A stretch of 64,000 nt of DNA. It comes from Candidatus Aminicenantota bacterium (GTDB lineage: Bacteria; Acidobacteriota; Aminicenantia; Aminicenantales; Aminicenantaceae). Under the pieces are notes generated by a model that searched no databases, was not told the origin of the DNA, and saw nothing but the letters and a program-made list of their open reading frames with translations. The position numbers were made by a program, and so were the translations under genes. Shown in pieces: positions 10,901 to 19,610 of the stretch. The stretch covers positions 1-64,000 of the forward strand of contig JAFGMO010000052.1 of NCBI GenBank assembly GCA_016927475.1, read 5' to 3'. The first letter of the stretch is position 1. Every line of letters begins with the position of its first letter.

Positions 10901-12501
10901 CCGGGAAACATAAAACAGACTCCGGTTTTTTTGTTTTCGGGAACAAAAGCCGTTTTCAGTGAAGTCAAGGAATTCGAGGCCTCTTTGATGTGCTCGGCCA
11001 GGAACATCGTCCGGCATCCAAACTGCCCGCGGCCGGTGCTCAGCGTATAAGCGGCATCAGCAAGTTCCAGGGAAGGATGGCTTTTAAAATGGTCAGCAAG
11101 TTCGCCGGCCATCCTCTTCAATGCAGGCTCCGTTTTAGCCGACAACAGTAAAATCTGCCGGGAGCGTTTGGATTTCGTCTTTCGCCGGACAGGCGCCTCT
11201 TCCAGAATCATATGAGCATTTGTGCCCCCAAAACCAAAAGCGCTTACCGCGGCCCTCCGTGGATATCCGTTCGTGACCCAGGAACGCAATTCAGTATTGA
11301 CAAAAAAGGGACTTTCCCCCATCTTCATGTTTGGATTTGCCCTCTTAAAATGAAGGCTTGGGGGAATTTTTTTGTGTTGCAAAATCAAAACGGTTTTTAT
11401 GAACGATGAAACACCGGCAGCGATATTGACATGCCCTATATTGGACTTGACGGATCCAATGGGGCATTCCCCCTTTAGGGCTCCTTCAAAGGCCTCTTTT
11501 AAGGCTTTAATCTCGACCGCGTCTCCCAGTTTGGTTCCCGTACCGTGAGTTTCAATATAGCCGATGGTTTCGGGCGCGATAGAAGAGGCGGCGTATGCAG
11601 CCCGCAGAACCTGCTTTTGTCCTTCGACACTGGGAGCGGTAAAACCCACCTTTCCGTTTCCGTCGTTATTAACGGCCGATCCCTTGATAACGGCTAAAAT
11701 ATTATCCCCATCCTGCCAGGCTTTTCTCAACGGCTTAAGCAAAACAGTCCCGACACCATCTCCAAATACCGTCCCATCGGCCGCGGCATCGAATGCCCGG
11801 CAGTGGCCATCCGATGAAACCATCAATCCTTCCTGATAAAGATAACCGCATTTTTGCGGATGGGAAAGCGAAACACCTCCTGCCAAAGCCATATCACATT
11901 CATCGTTCAGCAGTGCCTGACGGGCTAAATGGATGGTCACCAGTGATGTGGAACATGCGGAGAGAAGGGTAACACTCGGTCCTTTAAGGTCCAGCTTGAA
12001 GGATATTCTTGTTGAGACATAATCCCTGTAGTTCAAAAGAAAACTGTCGTAAAGCTCCAGGGGATGGACTTCACTGCCGGCGAGATGTTTCAACCATTCC
12101 TGATTGGCATTGGCCCCCAAGTAAACACCGACACGGCCCTTAAAATTCGGGGGACAATATCCCGCCTTTTCAAACGCTTCCCAAGCACACTCATGAAGAA
12201 TGCGTATTTGGGGGTCCATGCGAATCGCTTCGCGAGGGGGACAGGAAAAAAATTCGGCATCAAAACAATCAATGTCCTTGATGATTCCTTTCGCCCGGAT
12301 ATAACTTTTATTTTCAAGAATCTGTCGGTTGATTCCGGCCTCCTCCAATTCTTCACGGGAGAAGCGAGATATCGTTTCCCGGCCTTCCTGTAAATTCCTC
12401 CAAAATTCTTCAAGATTTGCGGCACCCGGGAACCTTCCGGCCATCCCGATAACAGCAATATCCAAGGAATTTTTCTCTTTATTCACAGGGCGCTTTCTCA
12501 T
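7942..12501 (-). CDS. Single-module type I polyketide synthase (KS-AT-KR-ACP)
   Basis: 1519-residue modular synthase. The ketosynthase (about 13-440) has the active-site triad C183 (SACSTSL), H319 (ETHGTGT) and H357 (NIGHVN). The acyltransferase (about 528-830) has S625 in GHSIGE and the motif HAFH at 721-724, which in AT domains indicates malonyl-CoA. A ketoreductase structural half (about 905-1130) and catalytic half (about 1148-1345) carry the NADPH motif GGLGGIG, S1301/S1302 and Y1315 in YCAAN. The carrier protein has the phosphopantetheine serine S1475 in LGGHS. No dehydratase, enoylreductase, methyltransferase or thioesterase is seen, so a single module would make a beta-hydroxyacyl product or act iteratively. 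The start overlaps the PPTase stop by 4 bp, implying coupled translation. The product is unknown. Confidence 0.93.
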   Translation of the reverse strand: MRKRPVNKEKNSLDIAVIGMAGRFPGAANLEEFWRNLQEGRETISRFSREELEEAGINRQILENKSYIRAKGIIKDIDCFDAEFFSCPPREAIRMDPQIRILHECAWEAFEKAGYCPPNFKGRVGVYLGANANQEWLKHLAGSEVHPLELYDSFLLNYRDYVSTRISFKLDLKGPSVTLLSACSTSLVTIHLARQALLNDECDMALAGGVSLSHPQKCGYLYQEGLMVSSDGHCRAFDAAADGTVFGDGVGTVLLKPLRKAWQDGDNILAVIKGSAVNNDGNGKVGFTAPSVEGQKQVLRAAYAASSIAPETIGYIETHGTGTKLGDAVEIKALKEAFEGALKGECPIGSVKSNIGHVNIAAGVSSFIKTVLILQHKKIPPSLHFKRANPNMKMGESPFFVNTELRSWVTNGYPRRAAVSAFGFGGTNAHMILEEAPVRRKTKSKRSRQILLLSAKTEPALKRMAGELADHFKSHPSLELADAAYTLSTGRGQFGCRTMFLAEHIKEASNSLTSLKTAFVPENKKTGVCFMFPGQGAQYPGMGEALYRCEPEFRKIIDECAEVLKKHLGGDIRSILYPPAENRGDADQMLTRTMFAQPAVFVLSYAVAKLWESWGIRPGVLIGHSIGEFTAACLAGVFSLEDALYLVSQRGILMEKLLPGDMLAVPLSEKEVEPYLGEQIALAAVNGPELCVLSGPKDSVAKVKDDLQAKRIASRYLQTSHAFHSSMMKPVLKRFTELSAGIAHKPPLIPILSTVTGGWLSDEEAVNPSYWTRNLRNTVRFSAAIRKILKEREDILLEVGPGRTLTNLARAHISRIGTHSVFFSIKGIQEKITDEEVIYSTLGKLWMAGAPVDWKAFYKHEKRKRVSLPTYSFEKKRFWADPDKPGYGKSRWEMLSKNQDISGWFAVPSWRRSVVPYFRLEKKTAQYCWLVFTDSCGVGAGIVQRLKAKKQNVFIVRAGEHYEKMSADTFVINPSSRRDYEAVFKELGNGNQLPQWIIHLWSVTEEPAEDNKPERVERSLNRGFFSLLFLAQVIGMHNITEEIRLAVISNNIQEVTGEENVEADKAPVLGTVKVIPQEYPNVSCCSIDLESLSRDPRDARELTDCVLAEVVANFTDLLVAYRGGHRWIQHYEPVRIPGFIRGKPLFRKKGVYLITGGLGGIGLELSEFLSRRCNARLILTGRSPFPPRSQWENWLREHEKKDGIRRKIEKIQKIEAAGGRVFILSADVTDFKKMRDGLSRVTRHTGRVNGVIHAAGLPGEGIIQLKNTGSAWNILASKVKGTLVLEKVLKGADLDFFFLFSSIASILGGIGLVDYCAANSFLDAYTKSLSRKNKGLVMAVNWDMWGEVGMGLKTRMPQELQGWLEKELRDGITTREGVEVFRRLASWRKAKNVVVSTRDLQARIDMWIKREFIREKEALVQNESSGPQYMRPSLSTEFLPPVTDMEKKVAGIWGRLFGIEKVGRDDNFYELGGHSLLATTLVNMLKREFDASLSIQDILDNPTVAALAILVEGNRKDET

Positions 12502-13199
12502 TTTCCGTCTCGCAAATAAAAATCCAGCACTTTATCCAGACCTACAGGAGTCCAAGACCGTGGAAAGTCTTCATTCAGGGCGCAAACCGACAGCCGGTAT
12601 TCCTGATCGATATCATATTCCCTGAAAAAAATACCTTGTTGCTTCATCCCATCGACCACTACACTGTATTTTCCCCCGGGATGAGGTTTGACGGCGAAAG
12701 AAGAAAGGGAGGTATCAAATCCCTTTCCTGTCATCTTGATGTAACTTTCTTTCAGTGTCCACAATTGATAAAACCGTTTCAAGCTTTCCGAAAAACCGGC
12801 ATCCTGTAAAAACTCCCATTCACCGCAAGCAAAGCAGTCCTCAAAAAGGCCGTATTCGATGTCCTTAATCTGCTCGATATCCACTCCCACCGGCCCGTTA
12901 TCAAATATACAGACAACCCATTCCCCTGAATGAGACACATTAAAATGGAGACTATTTCCGTCACTGAGAAAAGGTTTCCCATATTTCTCCAGGGAAAAAG
13001 AGAAGTGCGAAGGGGGAAGATTTGTTTTTAGAGAGAGTAACCTTCGAAGGAGAAGATCAGCCAGCAGGGCCCGGTGCGCATCGTGCCATCGCCAATAACG
13101 CTTGATTTTTTCCCGTTTGCGTATGTCAACACGGTTCAAAAGGCATAAAAAAAGGCTGTCAGCCAGAGGACGGTCAAATGACAAGGCGTGTATTTCCAT
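12498..13199 (-). CDS. Sfp-type 4'-phosphopantetheinyl transferase
   Basis: Transfers phosphopantetheine from CoA to the serine of carrier proteins. The 233-residue length is right for Sfp/Gsp enzymes. The two signature motifs are present: magnesium-binding GVDIE at 105-109, and WTLKESYIK at 147-155 with the catalytic Glu and Lys. The frame ends inside the start of the PKS gene (ATGA overlap), so the enzyme is made together with its likely substrate, S1475 of that synthase. The 175-bp gap upstream (13200-13374) is AT-rich and must hold the operon's promoter, but no convincing -35/-10 pair was found there. Confidence 0.92.
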   Translation of the reverse strand: MEIHALSFDRPLADSLFLCLLNRVDIRKREKIKRYWRWHDAHRALLADLLLRRLLSLKTNLPPSHFSFSLEKYGKPFLSDGNSLHFNVSHSGEWVVCIFDNGPVGVDIEQIKDIEYGLFEDCFACGEWEFLQDAGFSESLKRFYQLWTLKESYIKMTGKGFDTSLSSFAVKPHPGGKYSVVVDGMKQQGIFFREYDIDQEYRLSVCALNEDFPRSWTPVGLDKVLDFYLRDGK

Positions 13200-13374
13200 A
13201 AAAATCGCAATAATATTATCGATATAGCGTGAATTCTTATCCCTTCAGGGCGGAGAAGATCCTCAACTATATAATACGATAAAAACAGGAAAAAGGTGGC
13301 TTAACCGTTATTTAAAACCGAAAAGTTCCCCCTTTTTCTCCCAATACAGATCGTAAAACGCTCAATATTCCCGT

Positions 13375-14022
13375 TCATTTTGTGATCTTGGCCATCTGTT
13401 TTTCCTCTCCGATAATGACAAGAATATCGCTGTCCTTAATGACAAAATCGGCCTTGGGAACGAAGGTTATTTTTTCCGGTACAAGCCCTCGAATGGCGAT
13501 AACCTGGATGCCGTATTTATTCCTCAAATCTAATTCCTTTAAGCTTTTCCCAATAAAATAATCGGGAGGAGCGATTTCCTGAATTCCCAAACCTAAAGAC
13601 AGAGGAAGGTATTCCAGAATATTGGGGCAGCTCAGCTTAAGGGCTGTTTTTATGGCCATATCTTTTTCCGGATAAATAACTTCCGAAGCACCCACCGCAT
13701 CCAGTATTTTGGCATGGTCCTCGGTCAAAGCCTTGGCGACAATCCTGGGAACACCCAGTTCGTGCAGGTAAAGCACGGTCAGTATCGAAGCCTCCATTTC
13801 CGGTCCGAGACTGACCACAACAACATCCATCTCCTTGATGCCGAGGGCTTCGAGATTTTCCTTGTTGGCTGAATCCATGTTAACGGCATGTGAAACAAAA
13901 GTCTTCACCGCGTCTATTTTTTCCTTATCCCGGTCGACGGCGAGAACTTCATTTCCCTTTTCATAAAGCGTTTTGGCGACGTTGCTTCCAAAACTACCCA
14001 GTCCGATCACGGCAAATTTCAT
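13375..14022 (-). CDS. trkA: Trk/Ktr potassium uptake regulatory subunit (RCK-N and RCK-C domains)
   Basis: Cytoplasmic gating ring of a Trk/Ktr potassium transporter. Residues 1-~135 form an RCK Rossmann domain starting with the dinucleotide motif GLGSFG and an acidic strand end (VLAVDRD). Residues ~140-215 form the RCK-C ligand-binding domain. A 215-residue, single-RCK protein resembles KtrA/KtrC more than the duplicated E. coli TrkA. It lies 23 bp after the channel gene on the same strand, and the two form an operon. Confidence 0.92.
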   Translation of the reverse strand: MKFAVIGLGSFGSNVAKTLYEKGNEVLAVDRDKEKIDAVKTFVSHAVNMDSANKENLEALGIKEMDVVVVSLGPEMEASILTVLYLHELGVPRIVAKALTEDHAKILDAVGASEVIYPEKDMAIKTALKLSCPNILEYLPLSLGLGIQEIAPPDYFIGKSLKELDLRNKYGIQVIAIRGLVPEKITFVPKADFVIKDSDILVIIGEEKQMAKITK

Positions 14023-14045
14023 GAAACAGATCTCCTGAAATGATT

Positions 14046-15398
14046 TTATCCTATCATTACGGATTCTTCAACGTACTCATAGGCTCCAAAGGATTTCCTT
14101 CGGCTGAAAGCATAAAGCAGGGTCAGGGGACCGATCCGGCCGATATACATCAATAAAATGATGATGGCTTTAGCTGGGACACATAGGCGGGGAGTTAAAC
14201 CGAGTGATAATCCAACCGTACCGAAGGCGGAGAATGTTTCAAAAAGCACCTCATGAAACGTCGCCTCAGGTTGGAGCATTAAAAGAAAAAACGCAGAAAA
14301 AGAAATTGCGGAAATCCCCAGCATAAAAACCGTAAAAGCCTTGGTTATCAGGTCTGAGGGAAGGGTGCGGTAGAACAGGTTTACGGACTCCCTGGCTGCT
14401 ATTTTGGATTTCAGAAAGGCAAAAATCACTCCAATGGTACTCGTTTTTATCCCGCCCCCGGTTGATCCCGGTGAGGCTCCGACGAACATAAGCATTAGAA
14501 GAAGAAAAACCGAGGCGAATCCAAGCATATTCAGGTTTAAGGTGTTGAACCCGGCTGTTCTGGGAGTGACAACCTGGAAAAGAGATCCGAAAATTTTTTC
14601 CTTCGAGCTTAATCCGCTCAGGGAATTATCCCATTCGGTCAACAAGAAAACAACAAAAGACAAACAGATAAGAAGCCCGGTTACCGTCAGTACCAGCCGG
14701 GTGTGAAGAGATATCTTGCGCCTCTTTTTATTGATGCGGAAACGAAAAGATTCCTCACTCTCAAGAATAACCAAAAAACCCAGCCCCCCGATGACAATAA
14801 GAAAAATAAGAGTTAAATTAATCCAAACATCTCCTTTATACCGAATAAAACTGTCGCTAAAGAGGGAAAATCCCGCGTTGCAGAAAGCAGATATGGAATG
14901 GAAGGCAGCATAGTACAATCCTTTTACAACACCAAACTCGCGGTACCAACGCAGAAAAAAGGACAGGGTGCCCGCCGTTTCAAAAAAAAAGGTGTATAAA
15001 AATATTTTTCCGATCAATGTCTTGACATTCCGGGGAGCCGAGTGATGATATCCTTGCTGAATGATGATACGGTCCTGGATGGAAATTTTTTTCCGGGCCG
15101 CCAGCAACACAAGGGTGGAAAAAGTCATGATACCCAACCCTCCCAATTGAAACAACAAAAGAATGATAACCTGGCCTGCGGTCGAGAAAAATTCCGGAGT
15201 ATCCTGTACAATGAGGCCCGTGACACAAACGGCCGAGGTCGAAGTAAAAAGCGCATCAATGCCGGAAATGTGGCCTGTCCTGGTGCTGAAAGGCAAAAGA
15301 AGGAGAAGGGCTCCCAAAAGGATCACAGACGCAAAACTCACAGCCAGAAACTGGGCCGGCTGGAAACGTTTTTCCTTCCAAAAAGGGAAAACTTTCAT
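14046..15398 (-). CDS. trkH: TrkH/KtrB-family potassium transporter membrane subunit
   Basis: 450-residue ion-conducting subunit with four repeated M1-P-M2 units. The selectivity-filter-type loops with conserved glycines are visible: TSTSAVCVTGL near residue 52-62, FHSISAFCNAGFS near 165-177, TPRTAGFNTLN near 285, and FSAFGTVGLS near 390. It works with the adjacent TrkA protein in potassium uptake. The length is in the KtrB range. It is the first gene of the operon and is divergent from the tol cluster. A 27-bp palindrome made of two fused tips of the dispersed repeat lies in the 203-bp interval upstream. Confidence 0.93.
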   Translation of the reverse strand: MKVFPFWKEKRFQPAQFLAVSFASVILLGALLLLLPFSTRTGHISGIDALFTSTSAVCVTGLIVQDTPEFFSTAGQVIILLLFQLGGLGIMTFSTLVLLAARKKISIQDRIIIQQGYHHSAPRNVKTLIGKIFLYTFFFETAGTLSFFLRWYREFGVVKGLYYAAFHSISAFCNAGFSLFSDSFIRYKGDVWINLTLIFLIVIGGLGFLVILESEESFRFRINKKRRKISLHTRLVLTVTGLLICLSFVVFLLTEWDNSLSGLSSKEKIFGSLFQVVTPRTAGFNTLNLNMLGFASVFLLLMLMFVGASPGSTGGGIKTSTIGVIFAFLKSKIAARESVNLFYRTLPSDLITKAFTVFMLGISAISFSAFFLLMLQPEATFHEVLFETFSAFGTVGLSLGLTPRLCVPAKAIIILLMYIGRIGPLTLLYAFSRRKSFGAYEYVEESVMIG

Positions 15399-15422
15399 GA
15401 AATATTAAACTCCCGATTATCT

Positions 15423-15449
15423 GCATTATTCATAAATTATGAATAATGC
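15423..15449. repeat. Fused-ends relic of the dispersed repeat (copy F)
   Basis: A perfect 27-bp palindrome: GCATTATTCATAA, one A, then TTATGAATAATGC. It equals the left and right tips of the full repeat joined with no interior, as expected from deletion between the inverted ends. It lies 25 bp upstream of trkH. Confidence 0.65.
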
Positions 15450-15557
15450 CAGATATTCATTCAAGCGCTTTGAATGACCCAAAAAAATCTTGCCTTAACA
15501 ACCATCGTTTGTCAACACAGCTGGTTAAAAACATATCAGATTCCGAACATGGTAAAT

Positions 15558-15586
15558 TTGACAACAATCAGGGCGTATGCTACTTT
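15558..15586 (+). promoter_or_regulatory. Probable promoter of the tol cluster
   Basis: A perfect -35 TTGACA, 17-bp spacer, and a poor -10 TACTTT. The predicted start is about 10 nt before the tolQ ATG at 15602. Confidence 0.4.
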
Positions 15587-15601
15587 TCATTTGGCGGCAA
15601 C

Positions 15602-16264
15602 ATGAATTACTTGAAACTTATTCTAAACGCAAGTTGGGTTGTTTGGCTGGTGATGATTGTCCTATTATTTTTCTCCGTTTTTTCATGGGCCATCATATTT
15701 TTTAAAAGGAACACGTTCAAGGCAGCCTTCTCACAATCAAAAAAATTCCTGCTCATCTTTCGTAAAAGCAAAAATCTCTATGAAGTCGGCGAAGCTGCGG
15801 CAAAATTCAAAGCCAGCCCTTTGACTTCGGTCTTTCTCTCCGGTTATAACGAGCTTTCTTACCTGAGCAAATCGAATCCTAAAAAAAGTTTGACGCCGGC
15901 CAAACTGGACAATCTCAATAGGGCTTTGACCAGGGCCTCAAACAATGAGATATCACGGCTGGAAAAAATGATGGGTTTTCTGGCCACGACCGGAAGCGTC
16001 ACCCCTTTTATCGGGCTCTTCGGAACCGTCTGGGGAATCATGGACGCCTTTCATAAAATAGGAATCGCCCGTTCGGCAAGCCTGGCTGAAGTGTCGCCGG
16101 GAATCGCCGAAGCCTTGATTGCTACGGCCGCAGGTCTTTTTGCCGCCATTCCCGCCGTCATTGCCTATAACTATTTTTTAAACCGCATAAAAGAACAAAT
16201 TTCGGACATCGAGGATTTTTCTCTCGAATTCCTTAATATTGCGGAAAGACTTTATGGCTCATAA
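15602..16264 (+). CDS. tolQ: TolQ/ExbB-family proton channel subunit
   Basis: Inner-membrane motor subunit that, with TolR, converts proton flow into mechanical work on the Tol-Pal envelope-constriction system. The start at 15602 (220 residues) is preferred over an upstream in-frame codon at 15446 because it begins immediately with the first membrane helix and has a GGCGGC ribosome-like site. The long upstream extension is polar and unlike the family. The MotA/TolQ/ExbB core follows, with two membrane helices around [19 protein letters not shown] and a helix rich in small residues ([17 protein letters not shown]). It overlaps tolR by 11 bp. Identification as TolQ rather than ExbB rests on the downstream tolB and pal. 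Confidence 0.92.
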   Translation: MNYLKLILNASWVVWLVMIVLLFFSVFSWAIIFFKRNTFKAAFSQSKKFLLIFRKSKNLYEVGEAAAKFKASPLTSVFLSGYNELSYLSKSNPKKSLTPAKLDNLNRALTRASNNEISRLEKMMGFLATTGSVTPFIGLFGTVWGIMDAFHKIGIARSASLAEVSPGIAEALIATAAGLFAAIPAVIAYNYFLNRIKEQISDIEDFSLEFLNIAERLYGS

Positions 16265-16685
16265 CCTGAATTTTTCTTCAAGACGCCGATTAGGAACCTC
16301 CCTTTCGGAGATCAATGTCACCCCCCTGGTGGATGTTATGCTCGTGCTCCTCATTATATTCATGGTGACGGCACCCATGATGCAGTCCGGGATAGGCATC
16401 GAATTGCCGCAAGCAGAAACAGAATCAATGCCGGCTGAGGAAGGCCTGACGGTAACCGTCGATGCCGAAAAATACATTCACATCGAGAACTCCGTTATCA
16501 ACAGATTTTTGCTCGGGCAGCGACTGACGGATTATTTTATGGGAAAAGAAAAAAAAATCGTTTTTCTTCGTGCCGACAAAAATCTCCCCTATGGATACGT
16601 CATGACCATTCTCGACATCATCAAAAAAACCGGGGTGGAAACAGTAGGCCTCGTCATCATTCCCGTGGAAGATGAGGGCAAATGA
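16254..16685 (+). CDS. tolR: TolR/ExbD-family motor subunit
   Basis: 143-residue single-span protein. It has a short cytoplasmic tail, then [20 protein letters not shown], where the Asp in PLVDVML is the proton-carrying residue of this family, and a periplasmic domain. The ATG at 16254 has a GGAAAG ribosome site inside the end of tolQ. An earlier TTG in frame at 16239 is less likely. The stop overlaps the next ATG (ATGA), so tolQ-R-A-B are translationally coupled. Confidence 0.92.
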   Translation: MAHNLNFSSRRRLGTSLSEINVTPLVDVMLVLLIIFMVTAPMMQSGIGIELPQAETESMPAEEGLTVTVDAEKYIHIENSVINRFLLGQRLTDYFMGKEKKIVFLRADKNLPYGYVMTILDIIKKTGVETVGLVIIPVEDEGK

Positions 16686-17518
16686 GCTCAACAGCCCTGA
16701 ACCGGGATACGACGAAATTTAGAATCGCCGTTTTTATTTCTATTGCGGCCCACCTCATTCTTTTTTTACTGGCCGTTCTCTCTCCAACATGGCTTCGCTC
16801 ATCAAAAAAGGGAATGACGCACTACGTCAACCTTATCGGCCTCCCGGGGGGCGGAGGCGGCGGCCCGGGAGGAACTCCCGGCGGGGGAGGCGGTCTTCGT
16901 TCTGCTTCTAAAACGGAAACAAACATCACTGAAACAGCGGTCCCCCCGAGAGAGACCCTTCGGGATCTCACCATTCCCGAAAAGGCTTTTCAAGAACCGT
17001 CCAAAACTGCACTGCGTCATCCAGAAGAAAAATCAAAGCGTGAAAAAACAACAACCAAAGCCGGTAAAAAAACGGTCATTCAAAAAAGAACACCCACGGA
17101 ATCATCCCCCCAAAGTTCGTCATCGTCCGGATCCCAACCGGGTTCCGGACTGGGAATTGGACTGGGGGATGGAACGGGTGAAGGGACGGGTTTCGGATCA
17201 GCCTATGATATTCAATACGGGCTGGCATATTTCCCCTTTCGTTATTACCTTCAATACGTCCAGGACAAGGTCTCCAGCAATTGGTTTAAATCCTCTTTCG
17301 ACCCCGGCCTTTCTGGCAGCCTGAAGACGACGGTTTATTTCCAGATTTTGAGGAACGGCAGCATATCAAACCTTCGGATCACCGAAAGAAGCGGCTTTCG
17401 TTCCTTGGACATAAAGGCCCTTCGCGCCGTTCAGGATTCCGTTCCCTTTCCTCCATTACCGTCTGAATACGACGGCAATTATCTTGGAATTCATCTTTAT
17501 TTCGAGCATTCAAAATGA
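16682..17518 (+). CDS. tolA: TolA/TonB-like energy-transducing protein
   Basis: 278 residues. One N-terminal membrane anchor (residues ~15-38) is followed by a glycine-rich segment ([12 protein letters not shown]), then a charged Lys/Glu/Ser/Gly linker. A C-terminal TonB/TolA domain (about 185-278) contains the [13 protein letters not shown] terminal strand and the hydrophobic VPFPPLP segment. It spans the periplasm and links the TolQ-TolR motor to TolB/Pal. The linker lacks the long Ala/Lys helix of E. coli TolA and is more TonB-like, but its place between tolR and tolB argues for TolA function. It overlaps both neighbours by 4 bp. Confidence 0.85.
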   Translation: MSSTALNRDTTKFRIAVFISIAAHLILFLLAVLSPTWLRSSKKGMTHYVNLIGLPGGGGGGPGGTPGGGGGLRSASKTETNITETAVPPRETLRDLTIPEKAFQEPSKTALRHPEEKSKREKTTTKAGKKTVIQKRTPTESSPQSSSSSGSQPGSGLGIGLGDGTGEGTGFGSAYDIQYGLAYFPFRYYLQYVQDKVSSNWFKSSFDPGLSGSLKTTVYFQILRNGSISNLRITERSGFRSLDIKALRAVQDSVPFPPLPSEYDGNYLGIHLYFEHSK

Positions 17519-18813
17519 AAAAAAATATCATCATTTTAGGGATTTTATGTACGCTCCTCTTCCCGGGGAAAACCCCGTCCCAACAGGAATTCTACCTGCG
17601 TATAACCGAAGGCATGCCCGCTATTCCCATTGCCTTACCTCAATTTTCTTTTCAATCCGGTTCTCCGGAATTCCAAAAAGAAACAGCCGAACTCCACGAT
17701 ATTATTAAAAATGATTTGAAATACAGCCGCATTTTTCAGCCTCTCCCCGAAAATTATTACAGTTACATTCGTCCTATAAATCCAAATAAAATTCTTTTCA
17801 AGGATTGGCAATCTATTTCCGCCCATCTCCTTCTTGTGGGAGAAGTCTCACCATTAAGCGGGGGGGATATCCTCTTTGAAGGAAAGATATATGATGTAAA
17901 ATCCGAGCGCTTTATAAAGGGGAGACGGTACCAATCGGAAAAATCCCTGGTCCGGTTGATGGCCCACCGGATGTCAAACGAACTCATGAAAATGTATGGA
18001 GAGCCCCCCCTGTTTACGTCAAAGATCGCTTTTGTATCAAATCGCGACGGGAACGACGAGATTTATTTGATGGATTACGACGGACAAAATCAAACCCGGC
18101 TGACATTCAATAAAGTCCAGGATTACATGCCGGCGCTCTCACCTGACGGCCGAAAAATCGCTTACACATCTTACAGAAGCGGAAAAGCCGCTCTCTATGT
18201 CCTCGACATATATGAAGGAAAAATCACGGAAATAAAAACAGAAGGAAGAACAAACTATGCACCCTGTTTCTCTCCTGATGGAAAGGTGATTGTTTTCTGT
18301 TCTCACATTCCCGGAGGAAATCCTGAAATATTTACCGCCTCAACAAACGGAAATAATGTGAAGAGAGTGACATTCAACAATGCTGCGGATACGGCTCCCT
18401 ACTGGTCTCCAACAGCCAGACAGATAGCGTTTACTTCCGACAGATCAGGAACTCCTCAGATTTACATCATGGATGCCGAGGGCTCTAATGTTCGTAGAGT
18501 TAGTTTTGGAGGCAACTATCATGACGGTCCGGCCTGGTCTCCTAGCGGAGACCGGATCGCTTATATAGCCCGTGTCGACCAAATTTTCGACATCTACATT
18601 CTAAATATCAGGACAAATAGAGTGACCAAACTCACGGAAAGCAGCGCCCGGAATGAATCCCCCACATGGTCCCCCGATGGAAGGCATATCGTTTTTTCTT
18701 CCAACCGGACGGGAACAATCCAGATCTATTCCATGGACTACGACGGATCCAACGTCCGCCAGTTGACTCACAGGGGTGAAAATAAACTGCCTTTTTGGTC
18801 GATTGTCCAGTAG
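17515..18813 (+). CDS. tolB: TolB periplasmic beta-propeller
   Basis: 432-residue periplasmic protein. A signal peptide ([18 protein letters not shown]) is followed by an N-terminal alpha/beta domain to about residue 160. A six-bladed PD40 propeller then repeats the motif [11 protein letters not shown] / SPDGKVIVF / [11 protein letters not shown] / [11 protein letters not shown] / [11 protein letters not shown]. It binds Pal and relays force from TolA. It overlaps tolA by 4 bp. A 225-bp gap with a repeat remnant and a strong new promoter separates it from pal. Confidence 0.95.
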   Translation: MKKNIIILGILCTLLFPGKTPSQQEFYLRITEGMPAIPIALPQFSFQSGSPEFQKETAELHDIIKNDLKYSRIFQPLPENYYSYIRPINPNKILFKDWQSISAHLLLVGEVSPLSGGDILFEGKIYDVKSERFIKGRRYQSEKSLVRLMAHRMSNELMKMYGEPPLFTSKIAFVSNRDGNDEIYLMDYDGQNQTRLTFNKVQDYMPALSPDGRKIAYTSYRSGKAALYVLDIYEGKITEIKTEGRTNYAPCFSPDGKVIVFCSHIPGGNPEIFTASTNGNNVKRVTFNNAADTAPYWSPTARQIAFTSDRSGTPQIYIMDAEGSNVRRVSFGGNYHDGPAWSPSGDRIAYIARVDQIFDIYILNIRTNRVTKLTESSARNESPTWSPDGRHIVFSSNRTGTIQIYSMDYDGSNVRQLTHRGENKLPFWSIVQ

Positions 18814-18858
18814 CCTGACATTTGGTGGCTGTAACATAGCGGCATGACATGAATAATC

Positions 18859-18930
18859 AACCTCGTATTATTAACGAACCAAGCTTGCCGCAGTTGCAAG
18901 GTATCGGCCAAATTTATGAATAGTACAAGG
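18859..18930 (+). repeat. Internally deleted copy of the dispersed repeat (copy A)
   Basis: The left part (GTATTATTAACGAACC, then AAGCTTGCCGCAG) matches the start of full copy B. It then jumps directly to the right end (TATCGGCCAAATTTATGAATA). About 185 bp are missing, including the variable hairpin. It lies 45 bp after the tolB stop and 10 bp before the pal -35 box. Confidence 0.75.
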
Positions 18931-18940
18931 AGAAGAAAAG

Positions 18941-18969
18941 TTGACACTATTCCCTTTACATTGTATAAA
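18941..18969 (+). promoter_or_regulatory. Strong sigma-70 promoter of pal-cpoB
   Basis: Perfect -35 TTGACA, 17-bp spacer, and -10 TATAAA. This gives pal its own transcription start about 60 nt before its ATG, independent of the tolQRAB operon. Confidence 0.75.
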
Positions 18970-19038
18970 TTTGGAAAAGGCAATGATAAAGCTGTTTTCT
19001 TCACTTTCGAAGAAACCTAAAAAAGAATAGGAGGCCTT

Positions 19039-19596
19039 ATGAAAAAAATACTCATCCTCGTTCTGGTAACCATTCTTGTTTTTGCATTTCTTATCTCCTG
19101 TCGAAAAAAGGTCGAAGACGTTCCAGCCCCACCCCCAAAACCGCAGGAAATAGAGCAGCCTAAGGTGGAAAAAGTAGAAGAGGTTCCTCCCGTTAAAGAG
19201 CCGGAATTAACGGAAGAAGAAATTTTTATGGCAAAATCGCTTGAAGAGATCAATGAAGAGATGCCATTGAATATGATCCACTTTGATTTTGACAAATATT
19301 TCATTCGCGAAGATGCCAAGCCCATTCTCCAGCAAAACGCAAGGTGGTTGAAAAAATTCCCAACAGTCAAAATTCTAATCGAAGGTCACTGCGACGAAAG
19401 AGGCACGGAAGAATACAACCTGGCTCTCGGTGAAAAACGCGCTAGATCGACTTATGACTATTTCATCTCGTTGGGAGTGGGCCCAAACCGAATGAGAACC
19501 ATATCTTACGGAAAAAGCCAGCCTATTGATCTCGGACACAATGAAATCTCCTGGCAAAAAAACAGACGTTCCCAATTCACCATTTTTGAAAAATAG
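19039..19596 (+). CDS. pal: Peptidoglycan-associated lipoprotein Pal
   Basis: 185-residue outer-membrane lipoprotein. The signal ends in a lipobox (LISC), followed by a Pro/Glu-rich tether and an OmpA-like peptidoglycan-binding domain (about 75-185). That domain contains FDFDKYFI, EGHCDERGTEEYN, LGEKRA and the terminal NRRSQF signature. A GGAGG site precedes the ATG. It anchors the outer membrane to the wall and is the terminal partner of TolB. It is followed 14 bp later by the cpoB-like gene. Confidence 0.95.
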   Translation: MKKILILVLVTILVFAFLISCRKKVEDVPAPPPKPQEIEQPKVEKVEEVPPVKEPELTEEEIFMAKSLEEINEEMPLNMIHFDFDKYFIREDAKPILQQNARWLKKFPTVKILIEGHCDERGTEEYNLALGEKRARSTYDYFISLGVGPNRMRTISYGKSQPIDLGHNEISWQKNRRSQFTIFEK

Positions 19597-19610
19597 AGAT
19601 TAAGAAAAAC

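Noticed and set aside
15446..15601. 52-codon N-terminal extension of tolQ
   Set aside because: It crosses the repeat relic and the promoter-like sequence, has a polar composition foreign to the family, and the internal ATG fits the TolQ start.
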